Shown: piece after piece, positions 52,193 to 60,562 of the stretch
Position numbering within the stretch: position 1 is the first letter of the stretch
Layout of the letters: each line of letters opens with the position of its first letter
NCBI RefSeq assembly: GCF_003254625.1
Contig: NZ_QJRJ01000071.1
Span: 62,001-126,000, forward strand
Direction of reading: 5' to 3'
Length of the DNA stretch: 64,000 nt
From: Flavobacterium ginsenosidimutans
Lineage (GTDB): Bacteria; Bacteroidota; Bacteroidia; Flavobacteriales; Flavobacteriaceae
Program-made: the position numbers and the translations under genes
Notes under the pieces: generated by a model
The model's database searches: none
Told to the model about the DNA's origin: nothing
The model's input: only the letters and a program-made list of their open reading frames with translations

Positions 52193-52223
52193 AAAAAACC
52201 CACCGAGAATTCTGGTGGGTTTT
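52193..52223 (-). terminator. Terminator of the small Cys/Lys-rich gene
   Basis: AAAACCCACC pairs with GGTGGGTTTT (52195-52204 with 52214-52223), loop GAGAATTCT, and the A run gives a U tract on the minus strand. Confidence 0.8.
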
Positions 52224-52233
52224 GTATATTTTG

Positions 52234-52419
52234 TTAAGCAGTTTTTTTGAATAAATCAAACATGGGACAACGTGAGCAGCGTTTCTTTTCACTTTTCTTA
52301 TATTTCTCACAGCAAGAAGATTTACAATTTTCAATCTTCTTAATTTTATCAAGGATAACTTTATTCTTTTTGTCTTTTTTATCCTTTTTCTTGTCCTTGT
52401 CTTTTTCTTTCTTGCTCAA
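52234..52419 (-). CDS. Small Lys-rich protein with Cys cluster
   Basis: Protein of 61 residues. The first 25 are almost only Lys and Asp/Glu. The rest carries CKSSCCEKYKKSEKKRCSRC and then PMF, with six cysteines that could bind a metal. A terminator stands just downstream of the stop, which supports a real gene. I recall similar short proteins in flavobacteria but cannot name them. Confidence 0.6.
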   Translation of the reverse strand: MSKKEKDKDKKKDKKDKKNKVILDKIKKIENCKSSCCEKYKKSEKKRCSRCPMFDLFKKTA

Positions 52420-52500
52420 TTTTCCTCTGTATTATAAAAACAGAGACAAATATAAACCAAAAAAGTTATTTTTAAATATTCTAAATAAACTTTAACTTTT

Positions 52501-53019
52501 TTATTTAGGATTGATAGCGATTGAGCTAGTAACTGTTAATTGCTGAATATCACGGTCGAACAAGTAAAGTCCACCTTTGTCATCTCCAATTAAGTTGATT
52601 TTATCTAAGATAGATTTTGCTGTAGCTTCTTCTTCAATTTGTTCAGAAACGTACCATTGCAAGAAATTGTGAGTCGCATAATCTCTTTCTTCAAAAGTAA
52701 TATGCACCAATTCGTTGATAGATTTCGAAACAAAAAGTTCGTGATTGTAAAGCTCCTCAAACATTTCTTTGAAAGTAGAATATGTTGTTTTTGGCGCTTT
52801 AAGATCTGTTACCTGAGCGTGACCTCCGCGTTCGTTTACATACTTAACTAGTTTAAGCATATGTGCACGCTCTTCGTCTGACTGTGTGTACATAAATTGA
52901 GCAATTCCCTCTAATCCTTGTACTTCAGCCCAACAAGCCATAGAAAGATAAGTTTGCGAAGATTCTGCTTCTATGCGGATTTGCTTGTTTAAAGCTGATT
53001 CAATATTTTTTGATAGCAT
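52501..53019 (-). CDS. ftnA: Ferritin
   Basis: Iron-storage ferritin of 172 residues. Ferroxidase ligands: Glu in IEAESSQTYLS, EExxH in SDEERAHMLK, and Glu in SEQIEEEATA. Four-helix fold, no haem-binding Met pattern recognised, so it is ferritin-like rather than bacterioferritin. Oligomeric cage in the cytoplasm that stores iron as ferric mineral. Confidence 0.93.
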   Translation of the reverse strand: MLSKNIESALNKQIRIEAESSQTYLSMACWAEVQGLEGIAQFMYTQSDEERAHMLKLVKYVNERGGHAQVTDLKAPKTTYSTFKEMFEELYNHELFVSKSINELVHITFEERDYATHNFLQWYVSEQIEEEATAKSILDKINLIGDDKGGLYLFDRDIQQLTVTSSIAINPK

Positions 53020-53156
53020 AATAGATGTCTTTTTTGTAAAATTAAGAAAAATTATTGATTACCCTTTTTAGAAACCTTGAAAACATGAGCCTTTTGGATT
53101 AACACTCAATTAATTTTTAGCAAGGGGACAATTTCTGGAATTGTTTCTTAAACAAA

Positions 53157-53189
53157 AAAAGTCCTTAAGAACAAATCTTAAGGACTTTT
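53157..53189 (-). terminator. Terminator of the ompA-type gene
   Basis: A 14-base stem AAAAGTCCTTAAGA/TCTTAAGGACTTTT (53157-53170 with 53176-53189), loop ACAAA, followed on the minus strand by a U run. Confidence 0.88.
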
Positions 53190-53209
53190 AGTCAAATCTT
53201 AAAAAGAAA

Positions 53210-54346
53210 TTATTTTACAATAAAAGTAACTCTTCTAGCTAATCTTCTAGCTTCATCAGAATCTTTTTGGATAGATGTATCTGCACCATTTGCAACAACA
53301 TTTAAACGAGAAGAAGCGATTCCTGCTTTTTCAAAAATAGTTTTTACATTAGTTGCTCTTGTACGAGATAGTTTTTCATTGTACTCCGCTTTTCCAACTT
53401 GATCAGCATAACCTACTAGGTCTAGAGATGCAGAAGGATTTTTTCTTAAGTAATTTAAAACAACATCGATCGCAGCAGTTGAATTTTCGATTGGAGTTGT
53501 TTTATTAAAGTCAAAATACACACTGTAATATTTATCGTTGATCATTCTTTTGATCAAATCATTATCAGTTAGCTGTGCATTGTTAACTTGTTTTTCAACA
53601 ACAACTTCTTTTTGAACTGGTCTGTTTTTGATTTGTTCTTCAAGATCTGATACTTTATTTTCTAAAGCAGTAAGATCAGCATAATTGTTATTACCTTCAG
53701 TAACAACCCAGTCAGCATGTTTTGTGTTTTTTCCTAAATACACATTTAAACCTACAGTTCCATTAAATAAAATTCCTGAAAAACCTCTGTTGCCTGGAAC
53801 ATAAGCTCCGTCAAAAGTACGATCTTGAGATGCGTTTAAGATAGTTGAGAAATCTCCAGTTAAAGCAAGTCTATTTGATAATCTTATTTGACCAGTTACA
53901 CCAGCAATAAAGTTACCCACTTCATCTGCTCCTTTAAAATTATCATTTCTTAATTGACCATAACCAAAACCAGCATGTCCTAATAGGCCAATAGTATTAG
54001 TCCAGGTTTCAAAATTCATGATACGGCCTAAGTTGGCAACGGCTTGTAAATCTACTCTATAGTATTTTGAATCAAAATCGATAGAGCTGCCTTTTGCAGT
54101 TAAACTATTGTACCCAAAATCTGCCTTCAAACCAAATTTGTTATTAAACATGTAGCGAACACCTAGATCTCCAGTCCATGGACTTACAGTATTAGTTGAA
54201 TATCCATCGCTAAAAGGTTTTTGTGGTTTATTAAAACCAGCACCTAATTCTACAGACCACTTATTAAAACTATTATTGTTTTCTGTTTGAGCACGTACTC
54301 CTGTTAATGCAAGGGCAAGTGCAAGGGTCATTACAACTTTTTTCAT
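53210..54346 (-). CDS. OmpA family outer-membrane protein
   Basis: Protein of 378 residues. Signal peptide (MKKVVMTLALALALTGVRA), then an N-terminal beta-barrel (about 25-200) and a coiled-coil linker (DLTALENKVSDLEEQI), then the OmpA peptidoglycan-binding domain (about 265-378: YYSVYFDFNKTTPIENS, LVGYADQVGKAEYNEKLSRT). It anchors the outer membrane to the cell wall. In flavobacteria this is an abundant protein and a leading ompA homologue. Confidence 0.92.
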   Translation of the reverse strand: MKKVVMTLALALALTGVRAQTENNNSFNKWSVELGAGFNKPQKPFSDGYSTNTVSPWTGDLGVRYMFNNKFGLKADFGYNSLTAKGSSIDFDSKYYRVDLQAVANLGRIMNFETWTNTIGLLGHAGFGYGQLRNDNFKGADEVGNFIAGVTGQIRLSNRLALTGDFSTILNASQDRTFDGAYVPGNRGFSGILFNGTVGLNVYLGKNTKHADWVVTEGNNNYADLTALENKVSDLEEQIKNRPVQKEVVVEKQVNNAQLTDNDLIKRMINDKYYSVYFDFNKTTPIENSTAAIDVVLNYLRKNPSASLDLVGYADQVGKAEYNEKLSRTRATNVKTIFEKAGIASSRLNVVANGADTSIQKDSDEARRLARRVTFIVK

Positions 54347-54526
54347 TGTTATCTGAGATTTTAAATTTGGGTCAAAACAACAATAATTTGTAAGTAAATA
54401 CTTCCCCTAAAAGCCAAAAAGGTATTAGAATAAGCTTACTCCTTGATTATGAAATAGTTGAAAAAAGAGGTTGTAAATGGCTATAATTCGTCTTTTTAGA
54501 GCTAAGTCACTGATAGCGAATCTGTT

Positions 54527-55921
54527 TTAATTAAATTCATCTGTGAACTTGCGCAAGACAAGTTGTTTGGTAACTAAGTCGTAATAACTTAAAAGAGTGT
54601 AATTACTTAATTTTAGGGTATTAGAAAGAAGAGCTTCTTTATGAGAATCTAAAAAATAATAAATCTTATCACTCGCAAATGGTTCATGCGTTTCTTGAGT
54701 CAATTCTAGTTTTTTAGTCCAAATACTTTCAATAAACACAGAATAGTTGGTTTCTAAATTATAATAACCGCGAGAAGGAAAATCTCCAAAAAAATCATCA
54801 AAATTGAAACCACTCATGGAAACTGTTTTTAAATCGCTGCCCGTTCCTCCTAAAGTTATAAAGAGATTTTTTTTGTTTTTGAATACAGAAAGGCCAGCAT
54901 CAAGATTGGATAATTCTTTTAAAAACTTGGCTGTGTTTTTTAATTGTCTGGGCGCGCGATCTTCAATCTGCATTAATAATGGCGAATTACTAAAACGGAT
55001 CGTATCTTTTTTTGAAACGGCAAATGTTTTTATCGATTCGCCAGTTGTGTAATCTTTGATGTCAAATAAGAGTTCATCAGCATTAACGTTGATTTGATAC
55101 AGCTTGTTTTCATGATAAAAAGAATTGGAGGTTTTTGGATTTTTTTCTCCAATTGGCTTCATAAAAGTCTTTTCGGTAATCTCCAAACTATCTAAATTGA
55201 TTTCAAATAGCTGTGTTTTTCTAAAACTCTGATCCAATGTTAGAATCAAACGATTAGGTAACGTGTAAATTTTAGTTTTTGAAGTAGCTTTATATAACGG
55301 ATTATTTTCACCAGAATCCATTTTCTCAATGGGATTTTCATTCAAAATCTGATTGAATGTTTTTTGCTGGGTTTTACGATCTCGAAAAACAAAAGGACTA
55401 AAATCAAGAAGTCTTTCTTCTGCTATTCCATTTTTAAAAACAAACGCAGTTAAGGATTGTTTTGTTTTGCTCTGCATCAATAAATAGAAATGGTTGTCTC
55501 TCTGATATTGTGTTACAATAAATTGTTCGTCGAGAGGAACGGGAAATTTTAAAGCCCTAAATGTCTTGGTTTCCATGAAATATTTAACCAAAATGATGTT
55601 CTTTTCTTCTCCAGAAAACCAATATAAGGTCGGATTTCCATCTTCGCTAAAACTGCATCCCATTAAGGATCTGTTTTCGACATATTTTCGAGAAGTTATA
55701 AACTTATCATTTAGAAATAAAGCGCTGTTGTATTTTAATATTGAAAGACTATCTGGAGTTGCGACAAAAGCAAATACATCATGAGTTGTAGTATTTTCGG
55801 CATTTAAAACTTGAGTCTGTCCTATTTTGTTTTTTAAATCTATGGGATAAGAATGAAGTACCGTTTGACTCAACAAAACAGTACTTGAGATTAAAGACAA
55901 AAAAAGGAAGATTTGTTTCAT
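54527..55921 (-). CDS. Hypothetical exported protein
   Basis: Protein of 464 residues with a signal peptide (MKQIFLFLSLISSTVLLSQ). The mature part is mixed alpha/beta and contains repeated segments reminiscent of beta-propellers or of WD-like blades (SLMGCSFSEDGNPTLYWFSG, KTKIYTLPNRLILTLDQSFR), but I do not recognise a family. It lies upstream of ompA by a 180-base gap. The intergenic 54347-54526 holds no obvious element. Confidence 0.68.
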   Translation of the reverse strand: MKQIFLFLSLISSTVLLSQTVLHSYPIDLKNKIGQTQVLNAENTTTHDVFAFVATPDSLSILKYNSALFLNDKFITSRKYVENRSLMGCSFSEDGNPTLYWFSGEEKNIILVKYFMETKTFRALKFPVPLDEQFIVTQYQRDNHFYLLMQSKTKQSLTAFVFKNGIAEERLLDFSPFVFRDRKTQQKTFNQILNENPIEKMDSGENNPLYKATSKTKIYTLPNRLILTLDQSFRKTQLFEINLDSLEITEKTFMKPIGEKNPKTSNSFYHENKLYQINVNADELLFDIKDYTTGESIKTFAVSKKDTIRFSNSPLLMQIEDRAPRQLKNTAKFLKELSNLDAGLSVFKNKKNLFITLGGTGSDLKTVSMSGFNFDDFFGDFPSRGYYNLETNYSVFIESIWTKKLELTQETHEPFASDKIYYFLDSHKEALLSNTLKLSNYTLLSYYDLVTKQLVLRKFTDEFN

Positions 55922-55954
55922 ATATTTTTACGCTCAAAAATCATTCCGCTTATT

Positions 55955-56584
55955 TTATTGATTCATAAGCTCTTGGAAAGTATCTATAAATTGACCAACA
56001 TGTATTCCGTCCATTAAACCGTGATGTACATAAACAGCCATTGACATTGTTTTTTTGCCAGTTTCATTGACCATCATCTTCCCAAAAGAAATTTTCGGAC
56101 AGCTGTCTGGGTACGTAAAACTGCGTGCATGAGTAATCGAACTAAAATTTATCCACGGAATTGCGGAGAAATGTATCAGATTATCATTGTCGAAATATCT
56201 TGTAAAAAGTCCGCTTGTATTTTGAATACGCTCAATTTCGGTTAAGGCAATTTGCTCAAATGTTTTAAAATCTGGGTGATATTCTATTAAAGAAAACCCA
56301 AAAGTGCCATCTTCACGGCCAATAGTAGCCGATGCATCTATTTGGTCGTTAATGTAAATCTGGTTTTCTGAAATGCGATATCTAAAATTTTCGATGGCAT
56401 TTACCGCAGTCAAAGTTTTATGTAAATAGAAAATGAAAAAAGAAGCATTTATACTTTTTGCGGTTTGATACGCTTTGGTACAATCTATTTCTACAGTAAC
56501 ACCAAAAAAAGGCTCTTCCATTTGTTTAAAATGGGCAAAATGCTCTTTTCTATTCCAATTTTCTAAGTCTAAAAGTGTTTTCAT
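55955..56584 (-). CDS. Chloramphenicol acetyltransferase-like (CatA family) acetyltransferase
   Basis: Protein of 209 residues, the normal CAT length. The catalytic histidine motif HHGLMDG (HHxxxDG) is present near residue 187, with the FFIFYLHKTLTAVNAIENFR region. Whether it acts on chloramphenicol is not known, and many CAT-like proteins in environmental flavobacteria act on other acceptors. It overlaps the HAD gene by one base, so they are coupled. Confidence 0.85.
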   Translation of the reverse strand: MKTLLDLENWNRKEHFAHFKQMEEPFFGVTVEIDCTKAYQTAKSINASFFIFYLHKTLTAVNAIENFRYRISENQIYINDQIDASATIGREDGTFGFSLIEYHPDFKTFEQIALTEIERIQNTSGLFTRYFDNDNLIHFSAIPWINFSSITHARSFTYPDSCPKISFGKMMVNETGKKTMSMAVYVHHGLMDGIHVGQFIDTFQELMNQ

Positions 56585-57291
56585 TATAATAAATTCGGAA
56601 CAACTTCTGCAATGGTTTCAAATGAACTAAAGTGTTCGTGTTCTATAGTATGATTAATTTTTTCGTGTTCCCAAGTAGTATGAAACGGAATATGAACGGC
56701 ATAACCTCCAATTCCTAAAACTGGCAAAACATCTGATTTTAATGAATTTCCGATCATTAAAAACTCATGCGCCTGAATATCCAAACGGCCAAGTAATTTT
56801 TGATAATCAATTTCTTGTTTGTCTGACATTACTTCGATGTGGTGAAAATAATGTCCTAAACCAGAACGGTGTAATTTACTGTGCTGATCTTTTAAATCGC
56901 CTTTTGTGGCAACAACCAATTTGTATTTGCCTTTTAGAGCCTGAAGTGTTTCTTCGATTCCGTCCAATAATTCAATTGGTTTTTCGAGTAATTCTTTTCC
57001 GTATTGAATGATTTTTTCAATGACTTCAATCGGAATGGTATTATTTGAAATATTCATTGCGGCTTCAATCATTGAAAGAATGTAACCTTTGATTCCGTAA
57101 CCGTACAAAGGAAGATTGGCAATTTCGATTTTAAATAATTCCTGCGAAATGCCTTGATGCGAAAGGTAATCTTCCATCAAAGCGCAAAATTTATGTTCGG
57201 TTTCCTGAAAATAAGGTTCGTTCACAAACAAAGTATCATCGGCATCAAATGCGATTACTTTTAAGTTTGGTATTTTAGTTTTATGTAACAT
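56584..57291 (-). CDS. HAD-family hydrolase
   Basis: Protein of 235 residues. HAD motif I FDADDTLFVNE with catalytic Asp, motif II VVATKGDLKDQH (Thr/Lys in the KGD), motif III/IV MIGNSLKSDVLP. Phosphatase or phosphoglycolate-type. It overlaps the CAT-like gene by one base. Substrate not known. Confidence 0.87.
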   Translation of the reverse strand: MLHKTKIPNLKVIAFDADDTLFVNEPYFQETEHKFCALMEDYLSHQGISQELFKIEIANLPLYGYGIKGYILSMIEAAMNISNNTIPIEVIEKIIQYGKELLEKPIELLDGIEETLQALKGKYKLVVATKGDLKDQHSKLHRSGLGHYFHHIEVMSDKQEIDYQKLLGRLDIQAHEFLMIGNSLKSDVLPVLGIGGYAVHIPFHTTWEHEKINHTIEHEHFSSFETIAEVVPNLL

Positions 57292-57330
57292 AGAGTTTTT
57301 TGTTTCAAGTGTTTTTTTGTTTCAGGTTTT

Positions 57331-57380
57331 TAGCCACGACCCGAGCGATAGCGAACAGGCGAAGCAATTCACGAATTAAA
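57331..57380. repeat. Interrupted TAGCCACGAATTCACGAATT repeat
   Basis: TAGCCACGA (57331-57339) and ATTCACGAATTAAA (57367-57380) are the two parts of the repeat intact at 43838. Between them about 27 bases (57340-57366; CCCGAGCGATAGCGAAC and following) have been inserted. TTTAGCCACAGATT (57390-57403) is a related unit. The 161-base gap holds no gene. Confidence 0.55.
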
Positions 57381-57452
57381 CTAATTTTTTAGCCACAGAT
57401 TATGAGATTAAAATCTGCTCAAATCTGTTGAATCTGCGTGAAACCTTTTATC

Positions 57453-58340
57453 TTAATTCTTAGAAAAAAGCCTTTTCAAAGAAATCGTTTTATCGTAAAA
57501 TGTAATTCGGATTCCGAAAAGTAATATAATTCCGCCGAAAACCATCTGTAAAGTTATTTGTTCTTCCAAAAACAACCAAGCTAAAATTGAGGTAATTACA
57601 GCTTGACTTAACAAACTTAGTGAAACTCTTGTTGCACGCATGTGCTGAGTGGCGTAACTAATCGAAAGCCAAGCACACAATTGGCAAATAACAGCTTGAA
57701 GCACGAGAACAAACCAGCCAGCATTTGAAAACCCAGTAAAAGGTTCGCCCAATGCATAACATAAAATTCCTAAATAGATGCTTGAAGCGAATAAACTAAT
57801 CGTCATAAACGAAAGAACATCGACTTCTGAAAGTACATTTTTGCTAACCAAAAGATAAATGGAATACAGAATGCCAGATAAAACGGCAAATAGAAATGCT
57901 TTATCAAAGTTTAAATCGATAAAAAATTCAAAACCGACCAAAGTGACCATTCCGAATAAAGCGACTAATGTTCCGATCCAAAAATTTGTTGCGGGTTTTG
58001 CTTTTAGAAAAAAGAAAGAACCAACTCCAACCCAAACCGGAGATAAATTGGTCAACAAAGAAGCTTGAGTCGCGCTTGATTCCTGAATGGCGATATTCCA
58101 AACCGCAACATCAGACGAAAATAAAACACCACAAAGTATTGCCAAAAGAGCAAATTTTAGTTTTGGAAGTTTAAAATTTCCGCTTAAAATAACATAAGGC
58201 AAAAGCAAAACAACTGCAAAAAACATTCGGTAAAAAGCCGAAATTAATCCTGGTGTTAAACGTAATTTTACCAATATCGGGAAAATAGATATGCAGAGTA
58301 TACCGCAGATTAAAGCTAATCTTGGTTTTGTGAGTTTCAT
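57453..58340 (-). CDS. EamA/DMT-family transporter
   Basis: Inner-membrane protein of 295 residues with about ten TM helices, two EamA repeats (RLALICGILCISIFPILVKL and SGILYSIYLLVSKNVLSEVD). Drug/metabolite exporters of this type have broad and unpredictable substrates. Stop and flanks give no specific hint. A terminator for the small gene downstream stands at 58406. Confidence 0.88.
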   Translation of the reverse strand: MKLTKPRLALICGILCISIFPILVKLRLTPGLISAFYRMFFAVVLLLPYVILSGNFKLPKLKFALLAILCGVLFSSDVAVWNIAIQESSATQASLLTNLSPVWVGVGSFFFLKAKPATNFWIGTLVALFGMVTLVGFEFFIDLNFDKAFLFAVLSGILYSIYLLVSKNVLSEVDVLSFMTISLFASSIYLGILCYALGEPFTGFSNAGWFVLVLQAVICQLCAWLSISYATQHMRATRVSLSLLSQAVITSILAWLFLEEQITLQMVFGGIILLFGIRITFYDKTISLKRLFSKN

Positions 58341-58405
58341 TAGATGTATTTTATTCTTTGATATTTTTTTTCAAAGATAGCTTAGAAAGCGAGTATTTTG
58401 AAACT

Positions 58406-58450
58406 AAAAAGCGTGAATCGATTAAAAATAGTAAGTGATTCACGCTTTTT
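58406..58450 (-). terminator. Terminator of the 91-residue gene
   Basis: AAAAAGCGTGAATC (58406-58419) pairs with GATTCACGCTTTTT (58437-58450), 14 bases, 17-base loop, T run on the minus strand. Confidence 0.85.
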
Positions 58451-58457
58451 TGTTGTT

Positions 58458-58733
58458 TTAAGCAGCTAAAATTTTACTGCAGGCTTTCTGAATTTGTTTA
58501 TCCGAAAACGGTTCGAGTGTTTCGGCAAGCATTTCACTGGTTTTGATGCATTCCATCATTTTTGATCTTAGCTCTTTGTCATCTCCCAATTCTGTTTCAA
58601 GAATTCGCTTGAAAATTTCAGATAGATAATTGGGCTGTTCTCTAAAATCTCCTTCAAACCAAAGGTCTGAAAGAAATTTTGCCATCGATGGTATTACATC
58701 TTGATGTGTCCGTTTTTGATTTTCTTTAGTCAT
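58458..58733 (-). CDS. Small helical protein, unknown
   Basis: Protein of 91 residues, no signal peptide or known motif. Sequence is mostly helical (AKFLSDLWFEGDFREQPNYL, SEIFKRILETELGDDKELRS). It lies downstream of the Panacea-DUF488 module on the same strand (98-base gap), so it could belong to it, but a link is only positional. Confidence 0.58.
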   Translation of the reverse strand: MTKENQKRTHQDVIPSMAKFLSDLWFEGDFREQPNYLSEIFKRILETELGDDKELRSKMMECIKTSEMLAETLEPFSDKQIQKACSKILAA

Positions 58734-58830
58734 TCTCTTAAAGTTTTAATTAAAAATCCTTAAGGGTATTTTTTGCGGAGCAAACTTATAAAACAAAAAC
58801 CTAATAAATAAGAAAAACCTGTATTTTTTA

Positions 58831-59646
58831 TCAAAAGAGAGAGTATTGGCTTTTTATTTTAGGATAAAAAATGCCAATAATTACAAAAGGATTATTAGAT
58901 CTTCTTCTATGCCATTGCATAGTTGTTCCTAAAAAAAGATATATGTCATGTTCATTAGAAAAAGTATCAAAGTATTTATTTTTAACTTTCTCTATAGCTT
59001 CTTTTTCATTGTTATTACTCTTAGCCAAGCAATTCCAATATAATTCAAAAATTTCCCAATCTTCAATCATCAATCGGCAAGATTTGCCTTCGTCATCTTC
59101 AAATAAATAATAAAATTTATATGGTGCTTTCCTGATAATTTTTTCAGGATTACTATCAATTTCTGCAAAAAGGTTAGTTTGTTTTCTTAATTCAAGCCAT
59201 TCATTTTTCCATTCTTTGGAATCATTTTCAATTTCAAAAGCAGTAATTTTTGTTGGCTTAAAAGTTGCTAAGGAAATATTTGCAGGAGCTTTAGAATCAT
59301 TTATAAGTTTATCTCTATTGGTATAAATATTTTTTAGACAGAAAAGTTTCCTTTCTTCCCAAAAGTTATTTGTGTTTATAGTATTATAAATTTTTATGTC
59401 GTAGTTATTTGGAGAATAACTTTCGGGACGAAAATCGTCTGTTCTTTTTTTTAGATCTAATTCTACCCAAGTATACTTTTTAAATCCGGTTTCTTTTTTT
59501 ACTTGATTAAGAAAACTTAATGGAACAGGATAAATTCTTATCCAAGTTCCATCTTCTAATAATCCAGCTGTACAAACCAATTCATCATAGCTTCTAGATG
59601 GTAATGGATAAGTAGTAACCGTTATTAGAATTTTCTTTATTGGCAT
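58831..59646 (-). CDS. Uncharacterised partner of the Panacea-DUF488 protein
   Basis: Protein of 271 residues, no signal peptide or TM. N-terminal part begins KKILITVTTYPLPSRSYDE and VCTAGLLEDGTWIRIYPVPL, and the C-terminal part has MQWHRRRSNNPFVIIGIFYP. I do not recognise an enzyme fold. It is separated by 3 bases from the Panacea-DUF488 gene, so the two are clearly one transcriptional and probably translational unit. Base composition is more AT-rich than the neighbouring metG. It could be effector, toxin or substrate-specific partner; the sequence alone does not decide. Confidence 0.65.
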   Translation of the reverse strand: MPIKKILITVTTYPLPSRSYDELVCTAGLLEDGTWIRIYPVPLSFLNQVKKETGFKKYTWVELDLKKRTDDFRPESYSPNNYDIKIYNTINTNNFWEERKLFCLKNIYTNRDKLINDSKAPANISLATFKPTKITAFEIENDSKEWKNEWLELRKQTNLFAEIDSNPEKIIRKAPYKFYYLFEDDEGKSCRLMIEDWEIFELYWNCLAKSNNNEKEAIEKVKNKYFDTFSNEHDIYLFLGTTMQWHRRRSNNPFVIIGIFYPKIKSQYSLF

Positions 59647-59649
59647 AAA

Positions 59650-60537
59650 TTATAGATGCTCTAGTTTATAGTTGAAACCTTTTAAGTTTGTTATTGCTTC
59701 TGATAAATGCTTTCGATGGCATTGACAAACATCAGCTTCGAAACAAGTTAAAGCAATTCTTTTATTAGTTTTAAGCAGATTTAGAATTTCTATTTGATTA
59801 TCTAATGTTTCACCTAAATTTTGTACTCTATATTTGTCAAACAAAACATCATAATCTATTTGAGATTTGAGTTCTTGCCTTTGATCAGAATCAATACCTA
59901 CTTCAGGAATATGGATGTATTCTATTCCTACACCATTACAAGCATTTTTTAATTGACTTTTACTAAAGCCATACTTCATACTTAGTGCATTTTTTCTGAC
60001 ATCACATAGAACCTTTATATTATTTTTTATTAGTTTGTTAAGGTAACTTTCTAAAGATATTCCTTCATAACCAATGGTAAATAAAACAACTTCCTCGTCA
60101 AAAGATCGATAATTATTTAAGTTTTCAATTTCAGATTCACTTAAATAATTTTGTGCAATTATGCTATTTATAGCGAAATAAGGATATCTTTTATATGTAA
60201 GATTAATCAAATCTTCGCTTGTTTTATTAGCATAGATTATTCTAAAATCACTAATTATCTTTTTATCTTCTTTCGTTAATTCATTCAAATAATTTACATC
60301 GTCTTCTTTTTTCCAAGATTTATCACTTTCACTTACATTTCCATATTTTTTTAATGTAAGTAGGTCTGCGTTTGCTTGAAAAGAGAAACATCCCATTCTA
60401 TATGGCACGAAATCATATGTTTTCTTTTGTCTTTGTGAACGTGTATATAGAAATAAGAGTTTTTGAAGTTGAATTTTTTCTAATTCACCGTCAAAAACCT
60501 GAATCAAAGATAGTAAGATTTTTCTTCTGTAATACAT
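59650..60537 (-). CDS. Panacea/DUF4065-like plus DUF488 fusion protein
   Basis: Protein of 295 residues. N-terminal part (1-130) resembles the SocA/Panacea (DUF4065) domain: KIQLQKLLFLYTRSQ and YDFVPYRMGCFSFQANADLL. C-terminal part (150-295) is DUF488: LFTIGYEGISLESYLNKLI, CDVRKNALSMKYGFSKSQL, and CFEADVCQCHRKHL with Cys and His. Panacea domains work as antitoxin-like chaperones in other systems, and DUF488 has no settled function. The fusion with a coupled downstream partner makes this the most novel gene pair in the window. Confidence 0.7.
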   Translation of the reverse strand: MYYRRKILLSLIQVFDGELEKIQLQKLLFLYTRSQRQKKTYDFVPYRMGCFSFQANADLLTLKKYGNVSESDKSWKKEDDVNYLNELTKEDKKIISDFRIIYANKTSEDLINLTYKRYPYFAINSIIAQNYLSESEIENLNNYRSFDEEVVLFTIGYEGISLESYLNKLIKNNIKVLCDVRKNALSMKYGFSKSQLKNACNGVGIEYIHIPEVGIDSDQRQELKSQIDYDVLFDKYRVQNLGETLDNQIEILNLLKTNKRIALTCFEADVCQCHRKHLSEAITNLKGFNYKLEHL

Positions 60538-60562
60538 GTTTGTGATATAATTTTAAAAATCT

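Noticed and set aside
55955..56584. Acquired chloramphenicol resistance gene
   Set aside because: Typical chromosomal context with a HAD gene and no mobile element. The family has other acceptors.
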